Shown here one piece after another: positions 25,544 to 33,639 of a stretch of DNA of 64,000 nucleotides. The notes beneath the pieces are model-generated. The model made no database searches, was not told the DNA's origin, and saw only the letters and a list, made by a program, of their open reading frames with translations. The stretch's first letter is position 1. Each line of letters opens with the position of its first letter. Location: positions 434,001-498,000 of the forward strand of contig JACKEY010000005.1 in assembly GCA_020632755.1 (NCBI GenBank), in the 5' to 3' direction. The DNA is from Alphaproteobacteria bacterium (GTDB taxonomy: Bacteria > Myxococcota_A > UBA796 > UBA2385). A program made the position numbers and the translations under genes.

Positions 25544-25586
25544 ACCGGCCGAGGGGTGGCGCGCGGGCAGGCCCGGGGCAGGCCGC

Positions 25587-26078
25587 TCAGCCCGCGCCGC
25601 CCGCGATGGTCACCTGGGGGAACAGGTGCCGCTCGGCCTGGGCGCGGCTGGCGTCCATCACGCCCACGAGCACCTCGTAGGGCACGTGGTTGTCGGGCAC
25701 CAGCACGACGCTCTGGTGGTCCGGGAAGGCGTCCTTCACCCGGGCCAGGGCGTCCGTCAGTCCGCTGTAGTCGTAGGCCTGCGGGTCGGCGCAGCGCTCG
25801 CCCGCGCAGGGCAGCTCGACCGGCTCGATCGAGGGGCCCGCGAGACCCACCTCCTCGCTCTGGACCCGGAAGCCGTGGGTCGTGATGGCGATCGAGAGGT
25901 GCAGCGGTGGAGGACCATCCAGGCCCGGCTCGTCCGAGATGCCGGGCAGGGAGCTGTCGATGGTCGCGAGGTTCACCAGGGTCACGCCCATCAGCAGGAG
26001 CGGGATGAGGATGGTGACCAGGTTCATCACGGGGAGCAGGTTCAGCTCGCCGGTCTCGGTCTGGTGGGTACGCGCCAT
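25587..26078 (-). CDS. exbD: ExbD/TolR-family protein (no ExbB partner here)
   Basis: 163 residues. A short cytoplasmic N-terminus is followed by one membrane helix (about 18-40, VMNLVTILIPLLLMGVTLVNLA) whose start carries the ExbD-like NLLPVMNLV sequence, and a periplasmic domain ending VLVGVMDASRAQAERHLFPQV. ExbD/TolR normally partners an ExbB/TolQ channel in proton-driven motors (TonB, Tol-Pal or gliding systems). The ATG has GGAGG 6 nt upstream. No ExbB/TolQ gene occurs in the window, and the canonical membrane Asp is not evident by eye (Asn occupies the region), so the motor role is uncertain. Confidence 0.75.
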   Translation of the reverse strand: MARTHQTETGELNLLPVMNLVTILIPLLLMGVTLVNLATIDSSLPGISDEPGLDGPPPLHLSIAITTHGFRVQSEEVGLAGPSIEPVELPCAGERCADPQAYDYSGLTDALARVKDAFPDHQSVVLVPDNHVPYEVLVGVMDASRAQAERHLFPQVTIAGGAG

Positions 26079-26106
26079 CGGGTCCTCCGGGTTCCGGTCG
26101 GGGACT

Positions 26107-26133
26107 GCCCCCTCCCCCCGATGGGGAGGGGGC
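26107..26133 (-). repeat. 11-bp stem hairpin in the exbD leader
   Basis: GCCCCCTCCCC, a 5-nt loop, then GGGGAGGGGGC: a perfect 11-bp inverted repeat 29 nt upstream of the exbD start. Without a T-tract it is more likely a leader structure or attenuator than a simple terminator of glmS. Confidence 0.45.
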
Positions 26134-26259
26134 ACGCCGCGGGACCCCAACCGATGCATCCCGACGACGCAGGAGGACAGACCGTGGCCGCCCGCCGCGG
26201 TTCGCGGAGGAGATGACGATTTGCACGTGCCTGACTGCGTTCTTGCGAACCGCAGACAC

Positions 26260-26319
26260 CTGACGGGAGCCTTGCCTGCGCCTGACGGCGGGCTGACGCG
26301 GGGCTGACCTTCTGCTGAC
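26260..26319 (-). promoter_or_regulatory. 11-bp-phased CTGAC direct repeats (candidate operator array)
   Basis: CTGAC occurs at 26260, 26282, 26293, 26304 and 26315: spacings 22, 11, 11 and 11 bp. A degenerate unit (CTTGC) sits exactly at the missing 26271 position. Phased pentamer/heptamer direct repeats at 11 bp are the layout bound by OmpR/PhoB-type regulators. The array lies between the glmS stop and the exbD start, so it would act on exbD. Confidence 0.45.
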
Positions 26320-26337
26320 GAGGCTGCCCCCTGCGGC

Positions 26338-28185
26338 TCACTCCACCGTGACGCTCTTGGCCAGGTTCCGCGGGCGGTCGATGTCGCGGCCCAGGGCCAG
26401 ACCCGTGCGGTAGGCCAGCAGCTGCAGCGGCAGCACGGTGAGCAGCGGGCTGAACAGCGGGTTGGTCTCGGGCACGGGGATGCTGAGATCCGCGTGCCGG
26501 GCGATGGCGTCGCCGTCGCTGTGGATGATGGCCACCCGGGCGCCGCGGGCCTTGCACTCCTGCAGGTTGCTCAGCGTCTTGTCGCGCAGCTCGTCGCGGG
26601 GGGCGATGACGATGACCGGCGCGTCCCGCTCGAGCAGGGCGATGGGACCGTGCTTCATCTCGCCGGCCGGGTACGCGATGCAGGGCACGTAGGCGACCTC
26701 CATCAGCTTGAGCGCGCCTTCGGCCGCGACTGGCGCCGAGCCTCCGCGGCCCAGGAACAGCACCATCCGCGTACGCGGATCGGTGACCCACTCGACCAGG
26801 GTGTCGATGGGACCGGGGTTGGCCAGGTAGCGCCGGACCAGGTCCGGGACCGCCCGCAGCTGCTCGACGTAGCGCCGCCCTTCGTGGGCCGAGAGCGTGC
26901 GCTGCCGGGCCAGCATCAGGGTGAACACCGCCAGGGCGGCGACCATGTTGCTGAACGCCTTGGTGCTGGCGACGGCCATCTCGGGGCCGCTGTGGATGTA
27001 GACACCGTGGCCGCAGGCGCGCGCGATGCTGCTGCCGACCACGTTGACGACGCCCATCACGCGCCCGCCCTTGAGCTGGATCTCGCGGATGGCGCCCATC
27101 GTGTCGGCGGTCTCGCCGGACTGGCTGACGGCGAAGAACAAGGCGTCGGGGTCGATGACCGGGTTGCGGTGGCGGAACTCGCTGGCGATCTCGGCCTTGG
27201 CCGGCACGCGGGCGAGCTTCTCGATCAGCTCGGCGCCGACCTGGCAGGCGTAGTAGGCCGTGCCGCAGCCGATGAGCCCGATCCGCGAGATGCGCCCGAG
27301 CTCGCGGGCGTCCAGGTCGAGCCCGCCCAGCTTGGCGGTGCCGCCCTCGGGCACGATCCGTCCGGACAGACAGCGCTCCAGGGCTTCGGGCTGCTCGTGG
27401 ATCTCCTTGAGCATCAGGTGCGGGTAGTCGCCGCGGTCGCCCTCGCCCCAGGTGTCGTCCAGGGTCTCGATGGCGCTGTCGACGGCGCCGCCGTCCATGC
27501 GGGTGGTCTGCACGCCGTCGGCGTCGATGCGCGCGACGTCGCCGTCTTCCAGGAACACCACCCGGCGCGTATAGGGCACGAGCGCCTGGGGATCGCTGGC
27601 CAGGTAGCTCTGGCCGTCGCCCAGGCCGACCACCAGCGGCGAGCCGTTGCGCGCAGTGAAGATCGCGCCGGGGTGATCGGCGAACAGCACGGCGATGCCC
27701 CAGGTGCCGCGGACCAGCCGCAGCGCGCTCCGCATGGCGGCCAGCGGGTCGCCGCAGGCCGGGCTCTCGGGGTCCCGGTAGATACGACCGATCAGGTGGA
27801 CGAGCACCTCGCTGTCGGTCTGGCTGCGGAACACGACCCCCTCGGCCTCGAGCCGCGCCTTGAGCGGGGCCATGTTCTCGATGATGCCGTTGTGGACGAC
27901 GGCGATCCGACCGCTGGAGTCCAGGTGCGGGTGCGCGTTGTCCTCGGTCACCTCGCCGTGGGTCGCCCAGCGGGTGTGCGCGATCCCGATGCTGCCGGGG
28001 AGGTCCTCGGGCACGTCGCCGGCCAGCTCCTGGACCCGCCCGACCTTGCGGTGCAGCTGCAGGCCGTCGGGACCGATGACGGCCAGTCCGGCGCTGTCGT
28101 AGCCGCGGTACTCGAGCCGATGCAGGCCGTCGAGGAGGATGCGGGTCGCCTGGCTGCTGCCGACGGTCGCCACGATGCCGCACAT
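26338..28185 (-). CDS. glmS: Glutamine-fructose-6-phosphate aminotransferase (isomerizing)
   Basis: 615 residues, usual family length. It begins MCGIVA, with Cys2 as the glutaminase nucleophile after Met removal. The class-II amidotransferase domain (about 1-240) includes HTRWATHGEVTEDNAHPH and HNGIIEN. Two SIS sugar-isomerase domains follow (LIGCGTAYYACQVGAELIE and FLGRGGSAPVAAEGALKLME), ending in the expected short VTVE tail. It supplies glucosamine-6-phosphate for peptidoglycan and LPS. No glmS ribozyme-like leader is apparent upstream. The long CTGAC-repeat spacer lies downstream. Confidence 0.95.
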   Translation of the reverse strand: MCGIVATVGSSQATRILLDGLHRLEYRGYDSAGLAVIGPDGLQLHRKVGRVQELAGDVPEDLPGSIGIAHTRWATHGEVTEDNAHPHLDSSGRIAVVHNGIIENMAPLKARLEAEGVVFRSQTDSEVLVHLIGRIYRDPESPACGDPLAAMRSALRLVRGTWGIAVLFADHPGAIFTARNGSPLVVGLGDGQSYLASDPQALVPYTRRVVFLEDGDVARIDADGVQTTRMDGGAVDSAIETLDDTWGEGDRGDYPHLMLKEIHEQPEALERCLSGRIVPEGGTAKLGGLDLDARELGRISRIGLIGCGTAYYACQVGAELIEKLARVPAKAEIASEFRHRNPVIDPDALFFAVSQSGETADTMGAIREIQLKGGRVMGVVNVVGSSIARACGHGVYIHSGPEMAVASTKAFSNMVAALAVFTLMLARQRTLSAHEGRRYVEQLRAVPDLVRRYLANPGPIDTLVEWVTDPRTRMVLFLGRGGSAPVAAEGALKLMEVAYVPCIAYPAGEMKHGPIALLERDAPVIVIAPRDELRDKTLSNLQECKARGARVAIIHSDGDAIARHADLSIPVPETNPLFSPLLTVLPLQLLAYRTGLALGRDIDRPRNLAKSVTVE

Positions 28186-28259
28186 GGGGGCCTCCGGGGA
28201 GGGAGTGGCCGGCCCACTAACCAGCGACCGCCGGTCCGGGCGCACGGCTCGCCGGAGCC

Positions 28260-28278
28260 GCGGGGGTTAGTCCCCCGC
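28260..28278 (+). promoter_or_regulatory. Leader hairpin before the GAF gene
   Basis: GCGGGGG, TTAGT loop, CCCCCGC: a perfect 7-bp stem ending 3 nt before a near-perfect Shine-Dalgarno (AGGAGGT, 28282-28288) of the GAF-domain gene. ACTAACC at 28216-28222 on the other side of the divergent spacer is the inverted copy of its GGTTAGT (28265-28271). Confidence 0.4.
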
Positions 28279-28291
28279 ACCAGGAGGTCGT

Positions 28292-29134
28292 ATGCCGTCG
28301 TTCGAGATCCGCTGGGAGGGCGCCGCGCGCGCGGACCGGGAAGAAGCCGCCTCGACGCTGGGCACGCCGGTCGTGTCGACCGCCCAGGACTGGATGGAGG
28401 CGCTCGGCGAGGCGCTCGACCGCTACGGGCTCAGCCGCAGCAAGCTCGCCACGGCGGTCTGCCTGATCCGCCGCGACGGCGCCATCGACGTGGTCGACCC
28501 CGACTCGGGCAGCCGCTTCGTCGTGCGCCAGCTGGACTGCGACGACGACGCAGCCATGACCCCCAGCCTCGACGCGGTCGAGCTGTCCGCAGCCGAGGAC
28601 GAGGGTCTGGACGCGCCCGACCCCGCGGAGAGCGCCGCCTGGAACAAGCTGCGGTCCGATCCGGGACAGGTCCTGGCCGCGGTCGACGCCGCCCTGGCCG
28701 CGCTGCCGTCCGGCCTGTCCGGGGACGCCCGGGCGCAGGCGGGGCTGGACCTGCTGATCCGCCATGTGCCGGCGGCCAGTGCGTCGGTCCTGATCGAGAC
28801 CCGTCCCGGAGGACCCGTGCGGTTCGCCGCCGCCCACGGCCCCGCGTCCCGCCGCCTGGCCGACGTCACCGTGCCCGCCGGCCGGGGCGTGGTGGGCGTC
28901 GTGCTGCGCACCGGCACGACGCTCTTCCTGCGGGAAGCGGTGCGCAACCCCGATCACTTCGATGCCGTCGACAAGGCGGTGGGCCACCGCACCCGGGCCA
29001 TGCTGGCCTGTCCGATCCAGGGCGAGCGGCGAGGCGCGCTGCAGCTGCTCAACCCCTTCGGCTCCGACGACTTCACGCCAGCGCATGGCCGGGTCGCCCG
29101 GCGCATCGCCCGCTGGCTGGGCGAAGGCACCTGA
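28292..29134 (+). CDS. GAF-domain protein
   Basis: 280 residues. The N-terminal ~110 residues form an unassigned alpha/beta domain (MPSFEIRWEGAARADREEAAS, then ATAVCLIRRDGAIDVVDPDSGSRF). A GAF-type domain fills about 135-275 (LLIRHVPAASASVLIE, GRGVVGVVLRTGTTLFLREAV, AMLACPIQGERRGALQLLNPF). GAF domains bind small ligands or cyclic nucleotides and serve as sensory modules. No output domain is fused. A strong AGGAGGT ribosome-binding site and a leader hairpin precede it. It diverges from glmS, and its target is unknown. Confidence 0.75.
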   Translation: MPSFEIRWEGAARADREEAASTLGTPVVSTAQDWMEALGEALDRYGLSRSKLATAVCLIRRDGAIDVVDPDSGSRFVVRQLDCDDDAAMTPSLDAVELSAAEDEGLDAPDPAESAAWNKLRSDPGQVLAAVDAALAALPSGLSGDARAQAGLDLLIRHVPAASASVLIETRPGGPVRFAAAHGPASRRLADVTVPAGRGVVGVVLRTGTTLFLREAVRNPDHFDAVDKAVGHRTRAMLACPIQGERRGALQLLNPFGSDDFTPAHGRVARRIARWLGEGT

Positions 29135-29149
29135 GCGCCGGCGGCGCCG

Positions 29150-29659
29150 TCAGCGCTTCGCGGCCAACGCGTCGGTCAGCGCCTGGAGCGCGGCCCCCGG
29201 CACATAGCGGGCCACATCGCCGCCGTTGCTGGCGATCTCCTTGACCAGGCTCGACGAGATGAAGATGTGGGCCGGGTCGGTCAGCAGGAACACGGTCTCG
29301 ACGTCGGGGGCCATGTCGCGGTTGGCGAGGCCGATCTGGAACTCGAAGTCGAAGTCGGTGCTGGCCCGCAGCCCGCGCAGGATCACGCCGGCGCCGCGAC
29401 GGTGGCAGTAGTCCACCAGCAGCCCCTCGAAGTGGTCGACCGACACGTTGCCCAGGGCGGCGACTTCCTGCCGGACCACCCGGGCGCGGTGCTCGGCGTC
29501 GAGCAGGTAGCGCTTGGCGGGGTTGGTGCCGACGGCGACCACCACCCGGTCGAACAGGCGGCTGCCGCGGCGGATCACGTCGAGGTGGCCGTAGGTCAGC
29601 GGGTCGAAGGACCCGGCGTAGACGGCGGTGCTGCGGTCGGTCGCTTGGGCGGGGGACAC
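29150..29659 (-). CDS. coaD: Phosphopantetheine adenylyltransferase
   Basis: 169 residues, normal length. The nucleotidyltransferase motif AVYAGSFDPLTYGHLDVI carries the T/HxGH signature. GVILRGLRASTDFDFEFQ and the ISSSLVKEIASNGGDV loop complete the CoaD pattern. It catalyses the penultimate step of coenzyme A synthesis. The stop faces the GAF gene stop at 16 nt (convergent). Upstream lies the TPR pair on the same strand. Confidence 0.95.
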   Translation of the reverse strand: MSPAQATDRSTAVYAGSFDPLTYGHLDVIRRGSRLFDRVVVAVGTNPAKRYLLDAEHRARVVRQEVAALGNVSVDHFEGLLVDYCHRRGAGVILRGLRASTDFDFEFQIGLANRDMAPDVETVFLLTDPAHIFISSSLVKEIASNGGDVARYVPGAALQALTDALAAKR

Positions 29660-29735
29660 GGCGTCTCCGAGCTGGTCGCGCAGCGTACCAGCCTGCGCGT
29701 CACCGACCAGCCGGCGACGCGGGGAGCGGGCCTGC

Positions 29736-30899
29736 TCACCGGGTCGGACGCGGGGCGGCGGCGCCCATGTGCCGGTGCAGGACGGCGCGCAGGCGCTTGT
29801 CCTTGCGCAGGTCCGACAGCACCGGGTCGAGGGCGAGGTCGCGCCGGAGCTCGAGCTGCATCTCGTGACTCAACTGGCCGCGACCTGCGACCGCGCGGTC
29901 CAGCGCGTCCAGGGCGACGCGGTCGTGGCCCTGGAGCGCCGCCACCATGGCGGTGGTGACGTCGGTGTAGGGCGCCATCGGAGCCATGGTCTGCAGCTCG
30001 TCGAGGTGCTGCGTCGCTTCGTCCAGGCGGCCCAGGCGGGCCAGCGCGACGGTGAGCCCGCCCTGGGCATCGGCGTTGCGCGGGTCCGCCTCGAGGACCG
30101 TCCGGTACAGCTCGACCTCTGCGGCGTGGTGGCCCAGCCGCCGCTCCACCCGCGCGAGCCGCAGGCGCAGGTCACGGTCGTCGGGGTAGCGCTCGACCAG
30201 CCAGCGGTAGTGCCAGGCGGATGCCTCCCACTCGTCCCGCTCGTAGGACGCCTGCGCGACCACGCGGTGGGCCTGGGCGTCCCCGTCGGACACGGCCAGG
30301 CGGGCGTAGGCGTCCAGCACCTGGTCGTCTTCGGGCACGGCACGGCGGTACCAGCCGTACCAGCCCGTGCCGGACAGCTCGTCGTCGGGGATGTGCCGGG
30401 GGCCCTCGGCCCGCACCGGTGCGGTCGCCACGCTGTCGTCCTCGCTCGGCGAGTCCACCAGGGCCGTGCGCTGCACGCTGGCCTCGCCCTGCAGGGAGTC
30501 CATGGCCACATGGGGCCGCTGGTCCGCGAGGTCGAGGGGGTCGCGGTCCAGCCAAGAGCCCGCGGCATCCAGCCAGGTGCCCGCCGCCGTGACCATCGCG
30601 ACGACGGCCAGGAAGCGTGGATCGAAGGCGTTTCGCCACTCGCCGGGGGTGCGGCCACGCATCGTGTGCTCGATGGTGACCTCGACGGCGCCCAGCGACA
30701 GCTCCAGGCTGTCGCCTTCGTCCAGGCTGCGGCCCCGGACCAACAGCCGACGCCCGGCCCGGACGACCAGCAGGTCGGCGCCGGGGAAGGACACGTCGGC
30801 TCCTTCGGCCTCGCCCACCCGGATCGCCCGGGTCACCGGCAGCACCTGCTCCTCGACCACCTCGCCGTGCAGCTGGACGATGACGGACAGGTCACCCAT
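29736..30899 (-). CDS. FHA-like/TPR membrane protein, paralog of its upstream neighbour
   Basis: 387 residues. Residues 1-80 form a beta-rich domain (VIVQLHGEVVEEQVLP, then RVGEAEGADVSFPG) reminiscent of a degenerate FHA domain. One membrane helix follows at about 90-115, then a linker and TPR helices (about 185-340). It closes with LRRDLALDPVLSDLRKDKR. The beginning and end closely resemble those of the upstream gene, so the two are a diverged tandem duplicate. Its ATG lies 8 nt inside that gene. No specific family assignment; a protein-scaffold role at the inner membrane is plausible. Confidence 0.7.
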   Translation of the reverse strand: MGDLSVIVQLHGEVVEEQVLPVTRAIRVGEAEGADVSFPGADLLVVRAGRRLLVRGRSLDEGDSLELSLGAVEVTIEHTMRGRTPGEWRNAFDPRFLAVVAMVTAAGTWLDAAGSWLDRDPLDLADQRPHVAMDSLQGEASVQRTALVDSPSEDDSVATAPVRAEGPRHIPDDELSGTGWYGWYRRAVPEDDQVLDAYARLAVSDGDAQAHRVVAQASYERDEWEASAWHYRWLVERYPDDRDLRLRLARVERRLGHHAAEVELYRTVLEADPRNADAQGGLTVALARLGRLDEATQHLDELQTMAPMAPYTDVTTAMVAALQGHDRVALDALDRAVAGRGQLSHEMQLELRRDLALDPVLSDLRKDKRLRAVLHRHMGAAAPRPTR

Positions 30900-32592
30900 G
30901 GCCGCCTCCCTGCAGGATGGGCTGGGCATCGTCGCCGTAGCGCTTCTCGATCAGGCGCCGGAAGCGGTCCTCGTGGCGCAGCTCGGCGAACAGCGGCTCG
31001 AGGCGCAGGTCCTGGCGGAACTCGATGTGGTGCAGGGTCTCGAGCTGGTCGACGCCTTCGAGCGCCCGCTCCAGGTGCTTGTAGGCCTTCTGGCGCTTGC
31101 CCATGGCCGCGTAGATCTTGGCGCGGTGCAGCTCGGTGTAGGCGTCGCCGGGCATCAGCTCGTCGAGCAGCTGCATGATGTCGAGCGCTTCGTCGAACCG
31201 GGCCTGGTGGGCCAGGTTGACCGCCAGGTTGTTGAGCACGATGGGGTCGAAGGGGTCGAGCTCGACGGCCTTGCGGTACAGGGCCTCTTCCTGCTGGAAC
31301 TCCCCCTGGCGCTTGTAGGTGAGCGCGAGGTTGTTGTAGACGGCCGGGTCGTCGGGGACCAGCTCGACCAGCCGGTTGTAGGCGCCCTGGCACAGGTCGA
31401 CGCGCTCCGCCAGGTAGGCGTAGTGGCCGACCACCTGCAGGGCGCCGATGTCGTCGGGGTTCAGCTCGAGCCGGGTGCGGGCGGCCTGCAGCTGGCGCTC
31501 GACCTGCGGATCGAGCTTCTTGTCCTGCTGGCCCGCGTCGAGCCAGTCGCGCAGGCCCCAGCCGATGAACCGCTCCATCGGGTCCTGAGGGCGCGTGGCC
31601 AGGCGCTCGGCTTCCGCGGCTTCGTCCTGCGGCAGGCTGCTGTCGGGCACCGGCGCGCTGGGCGCCTCGAGCTCGGGGACGTCGTCGGTGAGCTGCAGGG
31701 CCAGCGCGTCTTCGCCTTCTTCCGGCCGGTCGGCGGTGGGCAGATCGTCCAGCTCGTCTTCGGGCGGCGGCGTGCGGATCACCTCGGGCCCCTGGTTCTC
31801 GCCGCCGTTGGCGCGGGCCAGGGTGCCGTCGTTGCCGGCCGGCAGGTACACGCCCTTGCTGGTGCGATCGTGCTCGGGGCGGTCGGCCTGGGCCTCGATG
31901 CCGCGCTGCTCGCCTTCGAGGTCGCGCTCCAGCAGGCGCGCGATGAGCTCGGGCGACATCTCGTACTGGTCGCCGTTGCTGGCCTGGACGGCCACGTGGG
32001 TCTGCCAGAACTTGCCGGCCTGGGCCACCCCGACCCACAGCGCCATGGCGACGACCACCAGGCTGACATCGCCGAGGGGATCGTCGGCCAGCCGGCGGGC
32101 GTACTCGCGGTGCTGGGGCTCGACGTCGACCTGGACATCGGCGTGCTGCCAGGACCAGTGGCTGTCCTTGGTGAACACCACCACCCGGTCGCCGTCGGCA
32201 TGGTCGATCAGCTCGGCGGGGCGCCCGGGCGCCCACCGCACGGTGGCGAGGGCATCGCCGGGCACACCGGGCACGGCCTCCAGCCCGTCGCCGCCCAGCT
32301 GCTGCACGCGGGGCCACAGCAGGGCAGCGCTGGCCAAGGCAGCGGCGGCCGGCGCCAGCAGCGTGATGGCAAACTGCGACGCCAGCGGTCCCCAGAACCC
32401 GAACAGCACCACCTGGTCCTGGGCCAGCCCCCGGAAGCCCCACGCGAACAGCGTCGCCACCAGCGCTGCCGTCAGCAGGCGGCCCACCGGCGGCGCCCAG
32501 AGCACCCGCTGGCTCACGACCGTGCCGTTGAGCCGGACGGTGACGCGAAGACCGCTGCGCGAGTAGCCCAGGTGCATGGCGGACGGCTTCAT
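30892..32592 (-). CDS. TPR membrane protein, paralog of its downstream neighbour
   Basis: 566 residues. The N-terminus (VTVRLNGTVVSQRVLW) matches the start of the downstream protein. Hydrophobic segments at about 38-62 and 68-95, plus a third near 178-195, suggest an inner-membrane protein. An acidic Pro-rich linker (about 245-340) precedes clear TPR units (PAVYNNLALTYKRQGEFQQEEALYRKAVEL; DPIVLNNLAVNLAHQARFDEALDIM), and the C-terminus has FRQDLRLEPLFAELRHEDR. TPR/FHA membrane pairs occur in myxobacterial motility clusters, but nothing else of such a cluster is present here, so function stays open. Confidence 0.7.
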   Translation of the reverse strand: MKPSAMHLGYSRSGLRVTVRLNGTVVSQRVLWAPPVGRLLTAALVATLFAWGFRGLAQDQVVLFGFWGPLASQFAITLLAPAAAALASAALLWPRVQQLGGDGLEAVPGVPGDALATVRWAPGRPAELIDHADGDRVVVFTKDSHWSWQHADVQVDVEPQHREYARRLADDPLGDVSLVVVAMALWVGVAQAGKFWQTHVAVQASNGDQYEMSPELIARLLERDLEGEQRGIEAQADRPEHDRTSKGVYLPAGNDGTLARANGGENQGPEVIRTPPPEDELDDLPTADRPEEGEDALALQLTDDVPELEAPSAPVPDSSLPQDEAAEAERLATRPQDPMERFIGWGLRDWLDAGQQDKKLDPQVERQLQAARTRLELNPDDIGALQVVGHYAYLAERVDLCQGAYNRLVELVPDDPAVYNNLALTYKRQGEFQQEEALYRKAVELDPFDPIVLNNLAVNLAHQARFDEALDIMQLLDELMPGDAYTELHRAKIYAAMGKRQKAYKHLERALEGVDQLETLHHIEFRQDLRLEPLFAELRHEDRFRRLIEKRYGDDAQPILQGGGHG

Positions 32593-32836
32593 GGAGGGGG
32601 TGGACGTCGGTGGCGTGGTGGTGGCTCTGACAGCAGGGAGGATGCGGAGTTCCCGCCTCGTGGGACGAACCGGTTGCAGGCGGGTGTCGAAGGGGGAAGC
32701 GGCGACGTGCGGCGCGCGCGCGACGAACGCTCCTCCCGATTGTAGCCCCAGGATGCGCGACCGGGAGCCTCCCGCGAGCCGCGCGTGGTGCTATGCCAGG
32801 GCAGTCCCCGTGAAAGGCGCCCGCTGGAGCACCGCC

Positions 32837-33616
32837 ATGGCCCCCTCCCCGCCGCAGGACCCCTCTCCGCCGCAGGAACCCGGCGCGGCTCCGAGCCCGA
32901 CGGCGCCGCGCGTCGCGGTCGCCATCATCGGCGACGAGATCCTGACCGGGAAGTTCCGGGACGAGAACTCGCCGTGGCTCATCGACCGCTGCCGCGAGCT
33001 GGGGCTGGCGCTGATCCGGATCGTGGTCCTGCCCGACGATCTCGATGTCATCGCCGCCGAGGTGGGCGCCCTGTCGGCTGCCTGCGACTGGGTGTTCACG
33101 ACCGGCGGCGTGGGGCCGACCCACGACGACATGACGATGGAGGGCGTGGCCCGCGCACTCGGTCGCACGGTCGAGCGCCGGCCGGAGCTGGTCGAGGTGC
33201 TGCAGCAGCGCCTGAAGACGCAGAGCGAGGACGCGCTGCGCATGGCCGACGTGCCGCAAGGCGCCGAGCTGTGGTGGGACGGAGAGATCCGCTTCCCCCA
33301 GGTCGTGGCCGGCAACGTCGTCATCTTCCCGGGGGTGCCGGGGCTGCTGCGCCTGAAGTTCGACGCTGTGGCCCACCGGTTCGGCGGGGTGCCGGTGCAC
33401 TGCCAGCAGCTGCGCACCAGCCAGGTCGAGAGCGAGATCGCGGGCATCCTGCGCACCGCCCAGGCCCGGTGGCCGCAGGTCCACATCGGGTCCTACCCTC
33501 GCTACGAAGAGCAGCCCTGGCACGTCATCGTCATCCTGGACGGCCATGACCTGCCGGCCATCGAAGCGTGCATGGCCTGGCTGCGTGGAGAGCTGGCCGA
33601 AGGTCTCTTGGAGTAG
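32837..33616 (+). CDS. MoCF/CinA-type molybdopterin-binding domain protein
   Basis: 259 residues. After a Pro/Ser-rich N-terminal tail the protein is a MoCF_biosynth (MogA/CinA N-terminal) domain: VAVAIIGDEILTGKFRDENSP, TTGGVGPTHDDMTMEGVARALG and GNVVIFPGVPGLLRLKFDAV. There is no CinA C-terminal nicotinamide-nucleotide amidase domain. Proteins of this kind are annotated as molybdopterin-binding or 'competence/damage' proteins; the actual activity is unclear. The ATG has GGAG 8 nt upstream. The preceding 244 bp (32593-32836) is the divergent spacer with the TPR pair, in which I see no clear motif. Confidence 0.8.
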   Translation: MAPSPPQDPSPPQEPGAAPSPTAPRVAVAIIGDEILTGKFRDENSPWLIDRCRELGLALIRIVVLPDDLDVIAAEVGALSAACDWVFTTGGVGPTHDDMTMEGVARALGRTVERRPELVEVLQQRLKTQSEDALRMADVPQGAELWWDGEIRFPQVVAGNVVIFPGVPGLLRLKFDAVAHRFGGVPVHCQQLRTSQVESEIAGILRTAQARWPQVHIGSYPRYEEQPWHVIVILDGHDLPAIEACMAWLRGELAEGLLE

Positions 33617-33639
33617 GCGGCCCGCTGGAGCAGCTCCGC

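Noticed and set aside
28186..28291. glmS ribozyme or leader riboswitch
   Set aside because: The glmS start has only about 100 bp of divergent spacer with a different short hairpin, and no ribozyme core pattern.
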